The notes: generated by a model from the sequence alone, not told the origin. 58,274 nucleotides of DNA from Andeanibacterium sp036384795 (GCA_036384795.1 DASVLP010000018.1:1-58274); one strand, 5' to 3'; counted from the first letter of the stretch, positions 34,412 through 42,405 are shown. Made by a program: numbers and translations.

Positions 34412-35368
34412 ATGGCCAGCGCCGTCCCAGCGAATCGCTCCGAACCCCGACGCCACCCCGAATGGCAGTATCTCGACTTGTTGCGGCAGGTCTGGGAGCA
34501 GGGCGACGAGCGCATCGACCGCACCGGAATCGGCACGCGCTCGGTGTTCGGCGCCCAGTTGCGATTCGATCTTGCCGGCGGGCGGATGCCGCTGCTGACC
34601 ACCAAGCGGGTCTACTGGAAGACCGCGACGCGCGAGTTGCTGTGGTTCCTGACCGGCGAGACCAACATTCGTCCGCTGGTGCTGCAAGGGGTGCACATCT
34701 GGAACGAATGGCCGCACGCGCGCTATGTCCGCGAGACGGGCGATGCGTTGTCGGTGGAGGATTTCGTCACGCGGATCGCAAGCGACGAGACGTTCGCGGC
34801 GCGTTGGGGCGATCTTGGCCCGGTCTACGGCAAGCAATGGGTCAATTGGGCGACTTACGAGCCCAACGGCGACGGGACGTTCCGCCAGGGTTCAGGGATC
34901 GACCAGGTCACGCAAGTGGTCGAGAGCCTGAAGGCCAACCCGGGCAGCCGGCGCCACATCATCGAAGGCTGGAACGTCGCCGAGCTCGATCGGATGGCGC
35001 TGCCGCCGTGCCACAAGACGTACCAGTTCCACGTTGCGGGAAACCGGCTCAACTGTCTGCTCTACCAGCGCAGTTGCGACGTGGCGCTGGGCCTGCCGTT
35101 CAACTTGTGGTCCGCCGCGCTGCTCACGCGGATGATGGCGCAGCAGACCGATCTCGAGCCGGGCGAGCTGGTGTGGATCGGCGGCGACACCCATCTCTAT
35201 CTGAACCACTCCGATTTGGTCGAAGAACAACTGAGTCGCGTGCCTTCGGGCGCACCCACGCTCGAAATCGTGCGCAGGCCCCCGACAATTTTCGATTACC
35301 GGATCGAGGACTTCGAGGTCCATGATTACGCGCCGCAAGGCGCGCTCAAGGCACCTATTGCCGTCTGA
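34412..35368 (+). CDS. thyA: Thymidylate synthase
   Basis: ThyA methylates dUMP to dTMP with methylene-tetrahydrofolate. The 318-residue protein is the long form, with an insertion of about 50 residues (HARYVRETGDALSVEDFV and RIASDETFAARWGDLGPV) compared with E. coli. Motifs are RTGIGTRSVFGAQLRFDL, the catalytic C200 in ALPPCHKTYQFHV, YQRSCDVALGLPFN and HLYLNHSDLVEEQLSR. Its neighbours are not folate genes, although a 5-formyl-THF cyclo-ligase gene lies 5 kb downstream. Confidence 0.97.
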   Translation: MASAVPANRSEPRRHPEWQYLDLLRQVWEQGDERIDRTGIGTRSVFGAQLRFDLAGGRMPLLTTKRVYWKTATRELLWFLTGETNIRPLVLQGVHIWNEWPHARYVRETGDALSVEDFVTRIASDETFAARWGDLGPVYGKQWVNWATYEPNGDGTFRQGSGIDQVTQVVESLKANPGSRRHIIEGWNVAELDRMALPPCHKTYQFHVAGNRLNCLLYQRSCDVALGLPFNLWSAALLTRMMAQQTDLEPGELVWIGGDTHLYLNHSDLVEEQLSRVPSGAPTLEIVRRPPTIFDYRIEDFEVHDYAPQGALKAPIAV

Positions 35369-35377
35369 CCCGTTTTC

Positions 35378-35407
35378 TTGACGTGGAGAACGTGTGCGCA
35401 ATAAAAT
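35378..35407 (+). promoter_or_regulatory. Probable sigma70 promoter of the bkd operon
   Basis: TTGACG (35378-35383) and TAAAAT (35402-35407) are separated by 18 bp and sit 41 bases before the first bkd gene. A second AATAAAAT occurs 20 bp after the first, so the motif is repeated and may be part of a binding site instead. Confidence 0.5.
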
Positions 35408-35448
35408 GTCGCGCACGTAATAAAATCGTTCACGCGGGGAGAATGCTG

Positions 35449-36750
35449 ATGGGCGAGCGCCCGGCTCGCATGTCCGATCCGGCGAAGGCCAACCGGCCCG
35501 CGCTCGAACTGCACGTGCCGGAACCGCGCGCGCGGCCCGGCGAGACGCCCGACTTCTCGTGGCTCGAACTTCCTGACGCGGGCGCGGCGGCGCGGCCCGA
35601 CGAGGCTTGCAGCCCGAGCGAGACGTGGCCGCTGTGCAACTCGCTGGTCCGCGTGCTCGATGACCAGGGCCGCGCACAGGGGGCTTGGGATCCGCGACTC
35701 GCGCCCGACGCGCTGCGCGCGATGCTGAAGGACATGGCGCTGACCCGCGCATTCGACGAGCGGATGTATCGCGCCCAGCGCCAGGGCAAGACCAGCTTCT
35801 ACGTCCGTTCGACTGGCGAGGAAGCGGTTTCGGTCGCGGTCGCCCACGCGCTCGCGTCGGACGACATGGTGTTCCCGACCTACCGCCAGCAGGGCATCCT
35901 GATCGCGCGCGGGTATCCGCTGGTCGAGATGGTCAACCAGATCTATTCGAACCGCGGCGACCGGCTGAAGGGTCGCCAGCTGCCGATCATGTACTCGGCG
36001 CGCGCGCAGGGCTTCTTCACCATCAGCGGCAACCTCACGACGCAAGTGCCGCAGGCGGTCGGCTGGGCGATGGCGAGCGCGATCCGCCACGACAGCCGCA
36101 TCGCCGCCGCGTTCGTCGGCGAAGGCTCGACCGCCGAGGGAGACTTCCACTCGGGACTGACGTTCGCCGCGGTCTACAACGCACCGGTGCTGATCAACGT
36201 GGTCAACAACCAGTGGGCGATCTCGAGCTTCTCGGGCTTCGCGGGGGCCGAGCGCAGCACGTTCGCCGCCCGTGCGATCGGCTACGGCATTGCCGGGTTG
36301 CGCGTCGACGGCAACGATGCGCTGGCGGTCTATGCAGCGACCCGCTGGGCCGCCGATCGCGCGCGGGCGAACGCCGGGCCGACGCTGATCGAGCATTTCA
36401 CGTATCGCGCCGAGGGCCATTCGACGTCCGACGATCCGTCCGCCTATCGCTCGGCGCAGGAGCGGGCCGAATGGCCGCTCGGCGATCCGGTCGCCCGGCT
36501 GAAGCAGCACCTGATCGCACTCGGCGAATGGTCGGAGGAACGCCACGCCGAGATGGACCGTGATCTCGCCGAGCGGGTGCGCGACGCGTCGAAGGAAGCC
36601 GAGAAGAACGGCGTGCTCGGCCACGGGTTGCACCACCCGTTCAAGACGATGTTCGAGGACGTGTTCGAGGAACTGCCCTGGCATCTTACGGAACAGGCCG
36701 AGCAGGCCATTCGCGAGCGGCATATCAAGTGGCCGGGCTGGCGCGAATGA
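35449..36750 (+). CDS. bkdA1: Branched-chain 2-oxoacid dehydrogenase E1 component, alpha subunit
   Basis: E1 alpha carries the thiamine diphosphate site and decarboxylates the 2-oxoacids from Val, Leu and Ile. The 433-residue protein has FDERMYRAQRQGKTSFYVRS, TYRQQGILIARGYPL and the TPP motif GEGSTAEGDFHSGLTFAAVYNAPVL...NN. The phosphorylation-loop region YRAEGHSTSDDPSAYR follows. A GGGGAG eight bases before ATG 35449 favours this start over ATG 35443. The stop overlaps the next start as ATGA. No E3 gene lies in the window. Confidence 0.94.
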   Translation: MGERPARMSDPAKANRPALELHVPEPRARPGETPDFSWLELPDAGAAARPDEACSPSETWPLCNSLVRVLDDQGRAQGAWDPRLAPDALRAMLKDMALTRAFDERMYRAQRQGKTSFYVRSTGEEAVSVAVAHALASDDMVFPTYRQQGILIARGYPLVEMVNQIYSNRGDRLKGRQLPIMYSARAQGFFTISGNLTTQVPQAVGWAMASAIRHDSRIAAAFVGEGSTAEGDFHSGLTFAAVYNAPVLINVVNNQWAISSFSGFAGAERSTFAARAIGYGIAGLRVDGNDALAVYAATRWAADRARANAGPTLIEHFTYRAEGHSTSDDPSAYRSAQERAEWPLGDPVARLKQHLIALGEWSEERHAEMDRDLAERVRDASKEAEKNGVLGHGLHHPFKTMFEDVFEELPWHLTEQAEQAIRERHIKWPGWRE

Positions 36751-37799
36751 TCGAAGACGCGCCCGTCAGCCTTCACGAGGCCCCCGCGCGCAGCCTGACG
36801 ATGGTCGAGGCGATCAACGACGCGCTCGACGTGATGCTCGAACGCGATCCCGACGTGATCCTCTTGGGCGAAGACATCGGCTATTTCGGCGGCGTATTCC
36901 GGGCGACCGCCGGCTTGCAGGCCAAGCACGGCAAGACGCGGGTGTTCGACACCCCGATCAGCGAAGGCGGGATCGTCGGGGTCGCGGTGGGGATGGGGGC
37001 CTACGGCCTGAGGCCGGTGCCCGAGATCCAGTTCGCCGACTACATCTACCCCGGGCTCGACCAGTTGGTCAGCGAGGCCGCGCGCCTGCGCTATCGCTCG
37101 GCCGGAGAGTTCATCGCCCCGCTCACCGTGCGCGCGCCGTTCGGCGGCGGGATCTTCGGCGGCCAGACCCACAGCCAGAGCCCCGAGGCGCTGTTCACCC
37201 ATGTCGCGGGACTGAAGACGGTGATTCCGTCGACCCCGCACGATGCCAAGGGCCTGCTGATCGCGGCGATCGAGGACAACGACCCGGTGATCTTCTTCGA
37301 GCCCAAGCGGATCTACAACGGTCCGTTCTCGGGCTATTACGACAAGCCGGTGCGGCCGTGGAAGGATCATCCCGACAGCCGCGTGCCCGAAGGCTATTAC
37401 CGCGTCCCGCTCGGCACCGCTCGGGTGGTGCGCGAAGGATCGGCGCTCACCGTGCTTGCCTACGGCACGATGGTGCACGTCGCGGCCGCGGTCTGTTCCG
37501 AGAAAGGCGTCGATGCCGAGATCCTCGACTTGCGGACGCTGGTGCCGCTCGACATTGAGGCTGTGGAAAAGTCTGTGGAGAAGACGGGGCGTTGCCTGGT
37601 GATACACGAAGCGACCCGCACCTCGGGCTTCGGCGCGGAGCTCGCCGCACTGGTGCAGGAGCGCTGCTTCTACCACCTCGAGGCGCCGATCGAACGTGTG
37701 ACCGGGTTCGATACGCCTTACCCGCACAGCCTCGAATGGGCGTATTTCCCAGGGCCGGTGCGGATCGGCGAAGCACTCGATCGGCTGATGGAGGGTTGA
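36747..37799 (+). CDS. bkdA2: Branched-chain 2-oxoacid dehydrogenase E1 component, beta subunit
   Basis: E1 beta completes the alpha2-beta2 decarboxylase. The 350-residue protein has LTMVEAINDALDVMLERDPDV, LLGEDIGYFGGVFRAT, FDTPISEGGIVGVAVGMGAYG and RAPFGGGIFGGQTHSQSPEALF. The C-terminal transketolase domain has SALTVLAYGTMVHVA and RCLVIHEATRTSGFGAELAAL. The ATG overlaps the E1 alpha stop, and its own stop shares one base with the E2 start (TGATG), so all three subunits are translationally coupled. Confidence 0.95.
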   Translation: MIEDAPVSLHEAPARSLTMVEAINDALDVMLERDPDVILLGEDIGYFGGVFRATAGLQAKHGKTRVFDTPISEGGIVGVAVGMGAYGLRPVPEIQFADYIYPGLDQLVSEAARLRYRSAGEFIAPLTVRAPFGGGIFGGQTHSQSPEALFTHVAGLKTVIPSTPHDAKGLLIAAIEDNDPVIFFEPKRIYNGPFSGYYDKPVRPWKDHPDSRVPEGYYRVPLGTARVVREGSALTVLAYGTMVHVAAAVCSEKGVDAEILDLRTLVPLDIEAVEKSVEKTGRCLVIHEATRTSGFGAELAALVQERCFYHLEAPIERVTGFDTPYPHSLEWAYFPGPVRIGEALDRLMEG

Positions 37800-39118
37800 T
37801 GGCGCGCTACGTCTTCACCTTGCCCGATATCGGCGAAGGGATCGCCGAGGCGGAGATCGTCGCCTGGCACGTTCAGCCCGGCGACCTGATAGCCGAGGAC
37901 GGTCGCCTGGCCGACATGCTGACCGACAAGGCGACGGTCGAGATGGAAAGCCCGGTCGCCGGCCGCGTCCTCGAGCTCGGCGGCGCGGAAGGGGACAGGA
38001 TCGCGATCGGCTCGCCGCTGGTGGTGCTCGAGGTTGAGGGGGAGGTGGTGGTTGCCGAAGCCGAGGCGAAAGTCGATGAGGCGCCCACGCCCGAAGCGAG
38101 CGCGGCCGAAAACCCCTCTCCCCTGCAGGGGAGAGGGAGGAGCGGCGAAGCCGCGGAGGGTGTGGGGGCTGTCAGCCCTCGCGACGTTGCGGTGGCGGAC
38201 AGCCCCCACCCCAACCCCTCCCCTGAAGGGGAGGGGCTTAGGAAAGCGAAAGCCCTCGCGTCGCCCGCCGTCCGCGCCCGCGCAAAAGAGCTCGGCATCG
38301 ATCTCGCCGATGTCCGCGCGAGCGAGGGCGCGCGCATCCGCCATGCCGATCTCGACGCATTTCTGAGCTACGGCGCGGTCAAGGGCTATGCCCCCGTCGG
38401 CTCCACGCGCGGCGACGAACAGGTCAGAGTGATCGGCCTGCGCCGGCGCATCGCCGAGAACATGGCGGCGGCGAAGCGCCACATTCCGCACTTCACCTAT
38501 GTCGAGGAATGCGACGTCACCGAACTGGAAAAGCTGCGCGCCGATCTCAACGCCCATCTCGGAGAGCGCCCCCGCCTGACGATGCTGCCGCTGCTGATCG
38601 CGGCGATCTGCCGCGCATTGCCGCAGTTTCCGATGATCAACGCGCGCTACGACGACGAGGCGGGCATCGTCACGCGCCACGGCGCGGTTCACATGGGGAT
38701 CGCGACCCAGACCGACGCCGGGCTGATGGTCCCGGTGATCCGCGACGCGCAGGCGAAGAACTTGTGGCAGCTCGCGGGCGAGATCGCGCGGCTGGCGCAA
38801 GCGGCGCGCGGCGGCACCGCGAAGGCGGAAGAGTTGTCGGGCTCGACCCTGACGATCTCCTCGCTCGGCCCGCTCGGCGGGATCGCCGCGACGCCGGTGA
38901 TCAACCGGCCCGAAGTCGCGATCGTCGCCCCCAACCGGATCGTCGAGCGCCCGATGTTCGTCCCTGACGGATTGGGCGGCGAACGAATCGAGAAGCGCAA
39001 GCTGATGAACCTTTCGCTCAGCTGCGATCACCGGGTGGTCGACGGCCACGATGCGGCGAGCTTCATCCAGGCGGTGAAGCGGCTTATGGAAACCCCGGTG
39101 CTGTTGCTGGCAGGCTAG
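37799..39118 (+). CDS. bkdB: Dihydrolipoamide acyltransferase (E2) of branched-chain 2-oxoacid dehydrogenase
   Basis: E2 transfers the acyl group from E1 to CoA. The 439-residue protein has a lipoyl domain (residues 2-80, lipoylated K44 in LTDKATVEME), an E3/E1-binding domain (about 152-190, ALASPAVRARAKELGIDL), and the catalytic domain (205-439) ending in the active-site motif DHRVVDGHDAA. Residues about 104-148 (ENPSPLQGRGRSGEAAEGVG and following, to SPEGEG) do not look like a normal Ala/Pro linker. They are encoded by a composite palindromic repeat of 38111-38240 in frame. The protein otherwise reads through normally. Confidence 0.94.
   Translation: MARYVFTLPDIGEGIAEAEIVAWHVQPGDLIAEDGRLADMLTDKATVEMESPVAGRVLELGGAEGDRIAIGSPLVVLEVEGEVVVAEAEAKVDEAPTPEASAAENPSPLQGRGRSGEAAEGVGAVSPRDVAVADSPHPNPSPEGEGLRKAKALASPAVRARAKELGIDLADVRASEGARIRHADLDAFLSYGAVKGYAPVGSTRGDEQVRVIGLRRRIAENMAAAKRHIPHFTYVEECDVTELEKLRADLNAHLGERPRLTMLPLLIAAICRALPQFPMINARYDDEAGIVTRHGAVHMGIATQTDAGLMVPVIRDAQAKNLWQLAGEIARLAQAARGGTAKAEELSGSTLTISSLGPLGGIAATPVINRPEVAIVAPNRIVERPMFVPDGLGGERIEKRKLMNLSLSCDHRVVDGHDAASFIQAVKRLMETPVLLLAG
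38111..38240. repeat. Composite palindromic repeat inserted in frame within the E2 gene
   Basis: A perfect 24-bp palindrome (38114-38137, half-site CCCTCTCCCCTG) opens the element. CCCCTCCCCT-GA-AGGGGAGGGG (38215-38236) closes it. An internal inverted repeat joins GTGGGGGCTGTC (38162-38173) to GACAGCCCCCAC (38198-38209). The layout matches the intergenic elements at 41342-41478 and 45403-45520, but here it is translated, giving about 43 residues of linker. Confidence 0.85.
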
Positions 39119-39129
39119 GGAGGGCTCCG

Positions 39130-39714
39130 ATGGCGAAGGACAAGCGGGTCGACGAGAAGATTGCCAAGGCCCCACCGTTCGCCCGCCCGATCCTCGAGCA
39201 TTTGCGCGCGCTGGTGCACGACACGCTGCCCGGCGTCGAGGAAGCGATCAAATGGGGCATGCCGCACTTCGTGTGGAAGGGGAAGAACGTTGCCGGGATG
39301 GCGGCGTTCAAGGCGCACTGCGGTTTCGTGATCCATGGCGATGGGCGCCAGGGCGAGGCGCTGGGGCAGTTCGGCAAGCTGGCCTCGCTCGCGGACCTGC
39401 CGGCGGAAAAAGAGCTGAAGGCGAAACTGCTCGCCGCCGCCGAACGGATCCAAACCGAAGGGCATGCGACAACCTCGCGAGCCAAGCCCAAGCCGCGCGG
39501 TGAACCGGCCGTGCCGCAGGATTTCGCCGCCGCGCTCGACGCGGTGCCGCCGGCGCGCCAGGCCTTCGATGCATTCTCGCCCTCCCAGCAACGCGAATAT
39601 GTCGACTGGATCGTCGAGGCGAAACAGGACGCGACCCGCGAGCGGCGCCTGAAGCAGGCGATCGAGTGGATCGCCGAGGGCAAGCGGCGCAACTGGAAGT
39701 ACGAAATCCGCTGA
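39130..39714 (+). CDS. YdeI/OmdA-type protein with DUF1801 domain
   Basis: The 194-residue protein has a DUF1801 domain in the first 110 residues (LHRALVHDTLPG-like LRALVHDTLPGVEEAIKWGMP, then KNVAGMAAFKAHCGFVIHG). A C-terminal OmdA-type segment follows (FSPSQQREYVDWIVEAKQDATRERRLKQ-like, in two steps). The two-domain layout is typical of YdeI-family proteins. Their biochemical role is not known, though some are linked to antimicrobial peptide resistance. It follows bkdB by 11 bases and may be co-transcribed. Confidence 0.85.
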   Translation: MAKDKRVDEKIAKAPPFARPILEHLRALVHDTLPGVEEAIKWGMPHFVWKGKNVAGMAAFKAHCGFVIHGDGRQGEALGQFGKLASLADLPAEKELKAKLLAAAERIQTEGHATTSRAKPKPRGEPAVPQDFAAALDAVPPARQAFDAFSPSQQREYVDWIVEAKQDATRERRLKQAIEWIAEGKRRNWKYEIR

Positions 39715-39721
39715 GCGTACC

Positions 39722-40180
39722 TCAGCGCACCGCCGCGCTGTAGGTGATCCGGCCGCTGCCTTGCGCCGCCTCGTGTGCCGAGATCGGCCAGCGGACGTTG
39801 GTCACGTCCTCGTCGGAGGCAAGGCGGACGCCGTAGCCGTCGCGCACCGTCAGCGCGCCGAGCGTGCCCCAGTGGCGCCCGCCGTCGACGGACACCTGCT
39901 CGCCCTCGCGGCTTGAGCCGGTGAAGGCGAGGGTTTGCGGAATCGGGCTGGTTACGTAAAACCCTTTGCCGTCCGGCCGCGTGTGCCACTCGACCATCAG
40001 CACCACCGTGTCGCCCGAAGCGAACCGGTTGGCGGGTCTGATCTGCCGCTCCGTCCGCCCGTCGCCGGTGTGGCCCAGATGCTCGACGAACACCGCGCTG
40101 GTCAGAATCACGGCACTCTGCGCGAGCGCCGGGGTCGCGACGAAACAAGCGGCCAGCGCCGCGAACGCGAATTTGCCCAA
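39722..40180 (-). CDS. Exported protein of unknown function (DUF11-like pattern)
   Basis: The 152-residue product has a clear signal peptide (FAFAALAACFVATPALAQ, cleavage after AQ). The mature part reads like one beta-sandwich: RFASGDTVVLMVEWHTRPDG, FYVTSPIPQTLAFTGSSREG, VSVDGGRHWGTLGALTV and VTNVRWPISAHEAAQGSGRI. The pattern recalls DUF11-like repeat proteins, but I cannot assign a function. It ends seven bases from the YdeI-type gene stop. Confidence 0.7.
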   Translation of the reverse strand: MGKFAFAALAACFVATPALAQSAVILTSAVFVEHLGHTGDGRTERQIRPANRFASGDTVVLMVEWHTRPDGKGFYVTSPIPQTLAFTGSSREGEQVSVDGGRHWGTLGALTVRDGYGVRLASDEDVTNVRWPISAHEAAQGSGRITYSAAVR

Positions 40181-40310
40181 GGGTGCCCCCCTCCCGCTCA
40201 GCGGCTTTCCGATCCGGGGCCGAAGCTCGCAGCAAAGCGCAAAGATATGGTTAATCCCGCACTAAATTTCGGGTGTCGGAAGTTCGCGGAACGGTGCGCG
40301 CTTGGGGCGG

Positions 40311-40339
40311 TTGACAGGGTGTGCAGCCTGCCTTAGTGG
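40311..40339 (+). promoter_or_regulatory. Possible promoter of tRNA-Asp
   Basis: TTGACA (40311-40316) is a perfect -35 box, and TAGTGG (40334-40339) follows after 17 bp as a weak -10. The tRNA begins 57 bases later. Confidence 0.45.
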
Positions 40340-40395
40340 CGCGGCCTCCCAAGGGACGCACGCCGTTTCACGCACTGGAATGTGCGCCGGAGCAC

Positions 40396-40472
<77 letters not shown>

Positions 40473-40486
40473 CTTGGGACTCAGGC

Positions 40487-40702
40487 TCAGCCCCAGCGGC
40501 CGGTTTCCATCCAGATCAGGAACCGCCGCAGCGGCAGCACCCAGACGATCCCGAGCACCAGATAGATTGCCGCCTGCACGAGCGCGGGCAGCCAGTCGAA
40601 CCATTGCGACGCCCAGGCGATCAGCAGCGCGTAGAGCGTCAGCGCGACAAGCAGGCCGAGGATGCCGAGCGGGATCCTCAGCGTCGGCTTGTCGCGCGCC
40701 AT
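40487..40702 (-). CDS. DUF2842 small membrane protein
   Basis: The 71-residue protein has two membrane helices (IPLGILGLLVALTLYALLIAW and ALVQAAIYLVLGIVWVLPL). It ends in RRFLIWMETGRWG, the signature of DUF2842, a family confined to Alphaproteobacteria. The role is unknown. Its ATG shares one base with the stop of the cyclo-ligase gene (TGATG), so it is coupled to it. Confidence 0.85.
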   Translation of the reverse strand: MARDKPTLRIPLGILGLLVALTLYALLIAWASQWFDWLPALVQAAIYLVLGIVWVLPLRRFLIWMETGRWG

Positions 40703-41295
40703 CAGTCGAACGGGCCGAGCAGCCGGGTCGGGGTGACCACCGCGGTCAGCCCCATGTCGTGCGGCTCGATCGGCAGTTCGGGCACTTCCTGCATGTCCCA
40801 CGCCATGCCGATGCGGATCACGTCGGGATGCGCGCCGAGCCATTTGTCGTAGAATCCTCCGCCCTGGCCGAGCCGGTCGCCGCGCGCGGTGAACGCGACC
40901 AGCGGCATGAACAATACGTCGGGCACCACTTCGGGCGCATCCTCGCCGCCCTGCATCAGCCCGAAATAACCCTTGGCGAGGTCGGTCTCGCCGTAAGGAT
41001 CGGAATGCACGCGAAAGATCATCGGCGTCTGGAGGTCAACCAGCCAGGGCAGCGCGATGGTGTGACCGCGCTCGAAGAAGAACTTGGCATAGCCGCTCGC
41101 CGGCGCTTCGCCCGGATCGGCCCGGTAGAAGCCGATCACCGTACCCTCGGGCACCAGATCGACCACCGCGGAGGGAGGGCGGTGGAACACCAGCGCGCTG
41201 ACCTCCGCCGGCAGCGCGGCGGCGTATTCGCGGCGAGCCTTGCGCAGGCGATCGCGGATTTCCTTCTTCAGGGCGATTTTCTGAGGGTCGGACAT
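40702..41295 (-). CDS. fau: 5-formyltetrahydrofolate cyclo-ligase
   Basis: This enzyme uses ATP to convert 5-formyl-THF to methenyl-THF. The 197-residue protein has the N-terminal KKEIRDRLRKARREYAAAL, the substrate region FMPLVAFTARGDRLGQGGG and the ATP loop FYDKWL. It lies downstream of the 6S RNA gene, the same zapA-ssrS-fau order as in E. coli. In that organism the 6S precursor and fau are co-transcribed, so processing of a shared transcript is likely here too. Confidence 0.94.
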   Translation of the reverse strand: MSDPQKIALKKEIRDRLRKARREYAAALPAEVSALVFHRPPSAVVDLVPEGTVIGFYRADPGEAPASGYAKFFFERGHTIALPWLVDLQTPMIFRVHSDPYGETDLAKGYFGLMQGGEDAPEVVPDVLFMPLVAFTARGDRLGQGGGFYDKWLGAHPDVIRIGMAWDMQEVPELPIEPHDMGLTAVVTPTRLLGPFD

Positions 41296-41341
41296 GCACC
41301 GCCCATAACCGTTCGTGCCGAACGAAGTCGAGACACGTCGT

Positions 41342-41478
41342 CACGATCCTCCCTTGCAAGGGGAGGGGGACCGCCGAGCCACAGGCTCGGTGGTGGAGGG
41401 GTGTCACCCTCACCGATAGAGCGACACCCCTCCGTCAGCCCTGCGGGCTGCCACCTCCCCTTGCAGGGGAAGATCGTC
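41342..41478. repeat. Composite palindromic repeat downstream of 6S RNA
   Basis: Outer ends ACGATCCTCCC and its near complement (GGGGAAGATCGT) bracket three inner hairpins: CTCCCTTGCAAGGGGAG, ACCGCCGAGCC-ACA-GGCTCGGTGGT, and GGAGGGGTGTC paired with GACACCCCTCC. It is the same family as the elements at 38111 and 45403. It lies between the 6S RNA and the cyclo-ligase start on the minus strand. Confidence 0.8.
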
Positions 41479-41530
41479 GGACTTGCCGCGAGCGCGCTTG
41501 CGAATGGCAGGGTCGATCGAGAGAAAGAGT

Positions 41531-41701
41531 GACGGGACCACCATGGGCCGGTGCCGGTGAAATCCTCTGACGCCTAAACGTCAGGTGGGGACCATGTGCC
41601 TCGGGCTCACAGGACGAACCAGGAACCCGAACAGGGACAGCCCCCTTGGATTGCTTATAGCCTCAGGGATGTTCTGCGGCGCGTACCGGGCAGTACCCGT
41701 C
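41531..41701 (-). ncRNA. ssrS: 6S RNA
   Basis: The 171-nt RNA mimics an open promoter and sequesters the sigma70 holoenzyme. The terminal helix pairs GACGGG (5') with CCCGTC (3'). Conserved 6S stretches are ATCCCTGAGGC, CAAGGGGGCTGTCCC, GTGAGCCCGAGG, GGTCCCCACCTGACG and GTCAGAGGAT. It sits between zapA and the cyclo-ligase gene, the conserved context of ssrS. A CTCTTTCTC tail follows the 3' end. The ends are inferred from the helix and promoter. Confidence 0.9.
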
Positions 41702-41708
41702 GCCGCGC

Positions 41709-41737
41709 TATCTAGGCGCTGACGCGCTATGCCTCAA
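41709..41737 (-). promoter_or_regulatory. 6S RNA promoter
   Basis: On the minus strand TTGAGG (41737-41732) and TAGATA (41714-41709) are 17 bp apart. The predicted RNA 5' end at 41701 is seven bases past the -10. The -35 box lies inside the last codons of zapA. Confidence 0.7.
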
Positions 41738-42014
41738 GATGCGCGGCGACGTTTTCGAGGCGGGTGGCGAGGGTTTCGAGTTGGGGCGCAAAATCGGCAT
41801 CTTCGCCCTTCGGTTGCTTCAGTTCGAACACCTCATCGGCCAGCAGCAGCGCGGCGAACAGCAGGAGGCGCGATTCGGCCTGGCCTTCGATCCCGCCCAT
41901 CGCGGCGAGCTTCTCGTCGATCATCGAGCCGAGGCGGCGGATGTGCGCCTCTTCGCCGTCGGCGCAGGCGACGCGATAGCTACGGCCGCCGATCGCGAGG
42001 GTAACGTCGCTCAT
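41727..42014 (-). CDS. zapA: Cell division protein ZapA
   Basis: ZapA binds FtsZ and bundles its filaments at the division ring. The 95-residue protein has VTLAIGGRSYRVACADGEE, then HIRRLGSMIDEKLAAM and a C-terminal coiled coil ending LENVAAHLEA. It is followed by the 6S RNA gene and preceded by a 61-residue gene ten bases upstream, forming a short operon. Confidence 0.92.
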   Translation of the reverse strand: MSDVTLAIGGRSYRVACADGEEAHIRRLGSMIDEKLAAMGGIEGQAESRLLLFAALLLADEVFELKQPKGEDADFAPQLETLATRLENVAAHLEA

Positions 42015-42024
42015 CTTGCCCCCC

Positions 42025-42210
42025 TCATCCCTCGAGCGCCCCGATCAGGGCATCGAGCTCGCGCAGCGAATCGGTGACGCTGGAGCGCAACTGCCCATAC
42101 TTGCGGGCGAGTTCCGGATCGGGGCCCGAAGGCCGCGCGGCGGCGGCTTCGATGCGCGCCGCAGCCGCCTCGATCCGCGCGAGCGCCTTGACGATCCTTT
42201 CCCGGTCCAT
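42025..42210 (-). CDS. Small coiled-coil protein upstream of zapA
   Basis: The 61-residue acidic protein (MDRERIVKALARIEAAAARI, then an Ala-rich segment, LARKYGQLRSSVTDSLRELDALIGALEG) is predicted all-helical with heptad-like spacing. I do not recognise a named family. The position suggests a role with ZapA. ATG at 42210 is preferred; a TTG six bases upstream is possible. Confidence 0.7.
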   Translation of the reverse strand: MDRERIVKALARIEAAAARIEAAAARPSGPDPELARKYGQLRSSVTDSLRELDALIGALEG

Positions 42211-42405
42211 GACCAAAACGCTACTCCCAAGTTCCCGGCGTTGGCAAAGTCTTGGCGATCAAAGCTGTGAATTATCCTGCGCTTGCCAGCATGCTGCGAC
42301 GGGCCGGGCATGCTTGACGGCGCGCGGTGGGTCCGCAAAGGAGGCCGCGCGCCGAATCTTCCGATCCGCCACCCACTCCCGGCGCGCCCGCAGGAGCCCG
42401 ACCGA

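Larger units (their letters stand above)
41296..41726. other. 431-bp intergenic region between cyclo-ligase and zapA
   Basis: The region holds the composite palindromic repeat (41342-41478), 6S RNA (41531-41701) and the -10 part of its promoter. No protein frame with family features is seen. Confidence 0.75.

Noticed and set aside
40311..40339. Strong promoter call for tRNA-Asp
   Set aside because: The -35 is perfect but the -10 (TAGTGG) is poor, and the distance to the tRNA is long; kept only as a weak feature.
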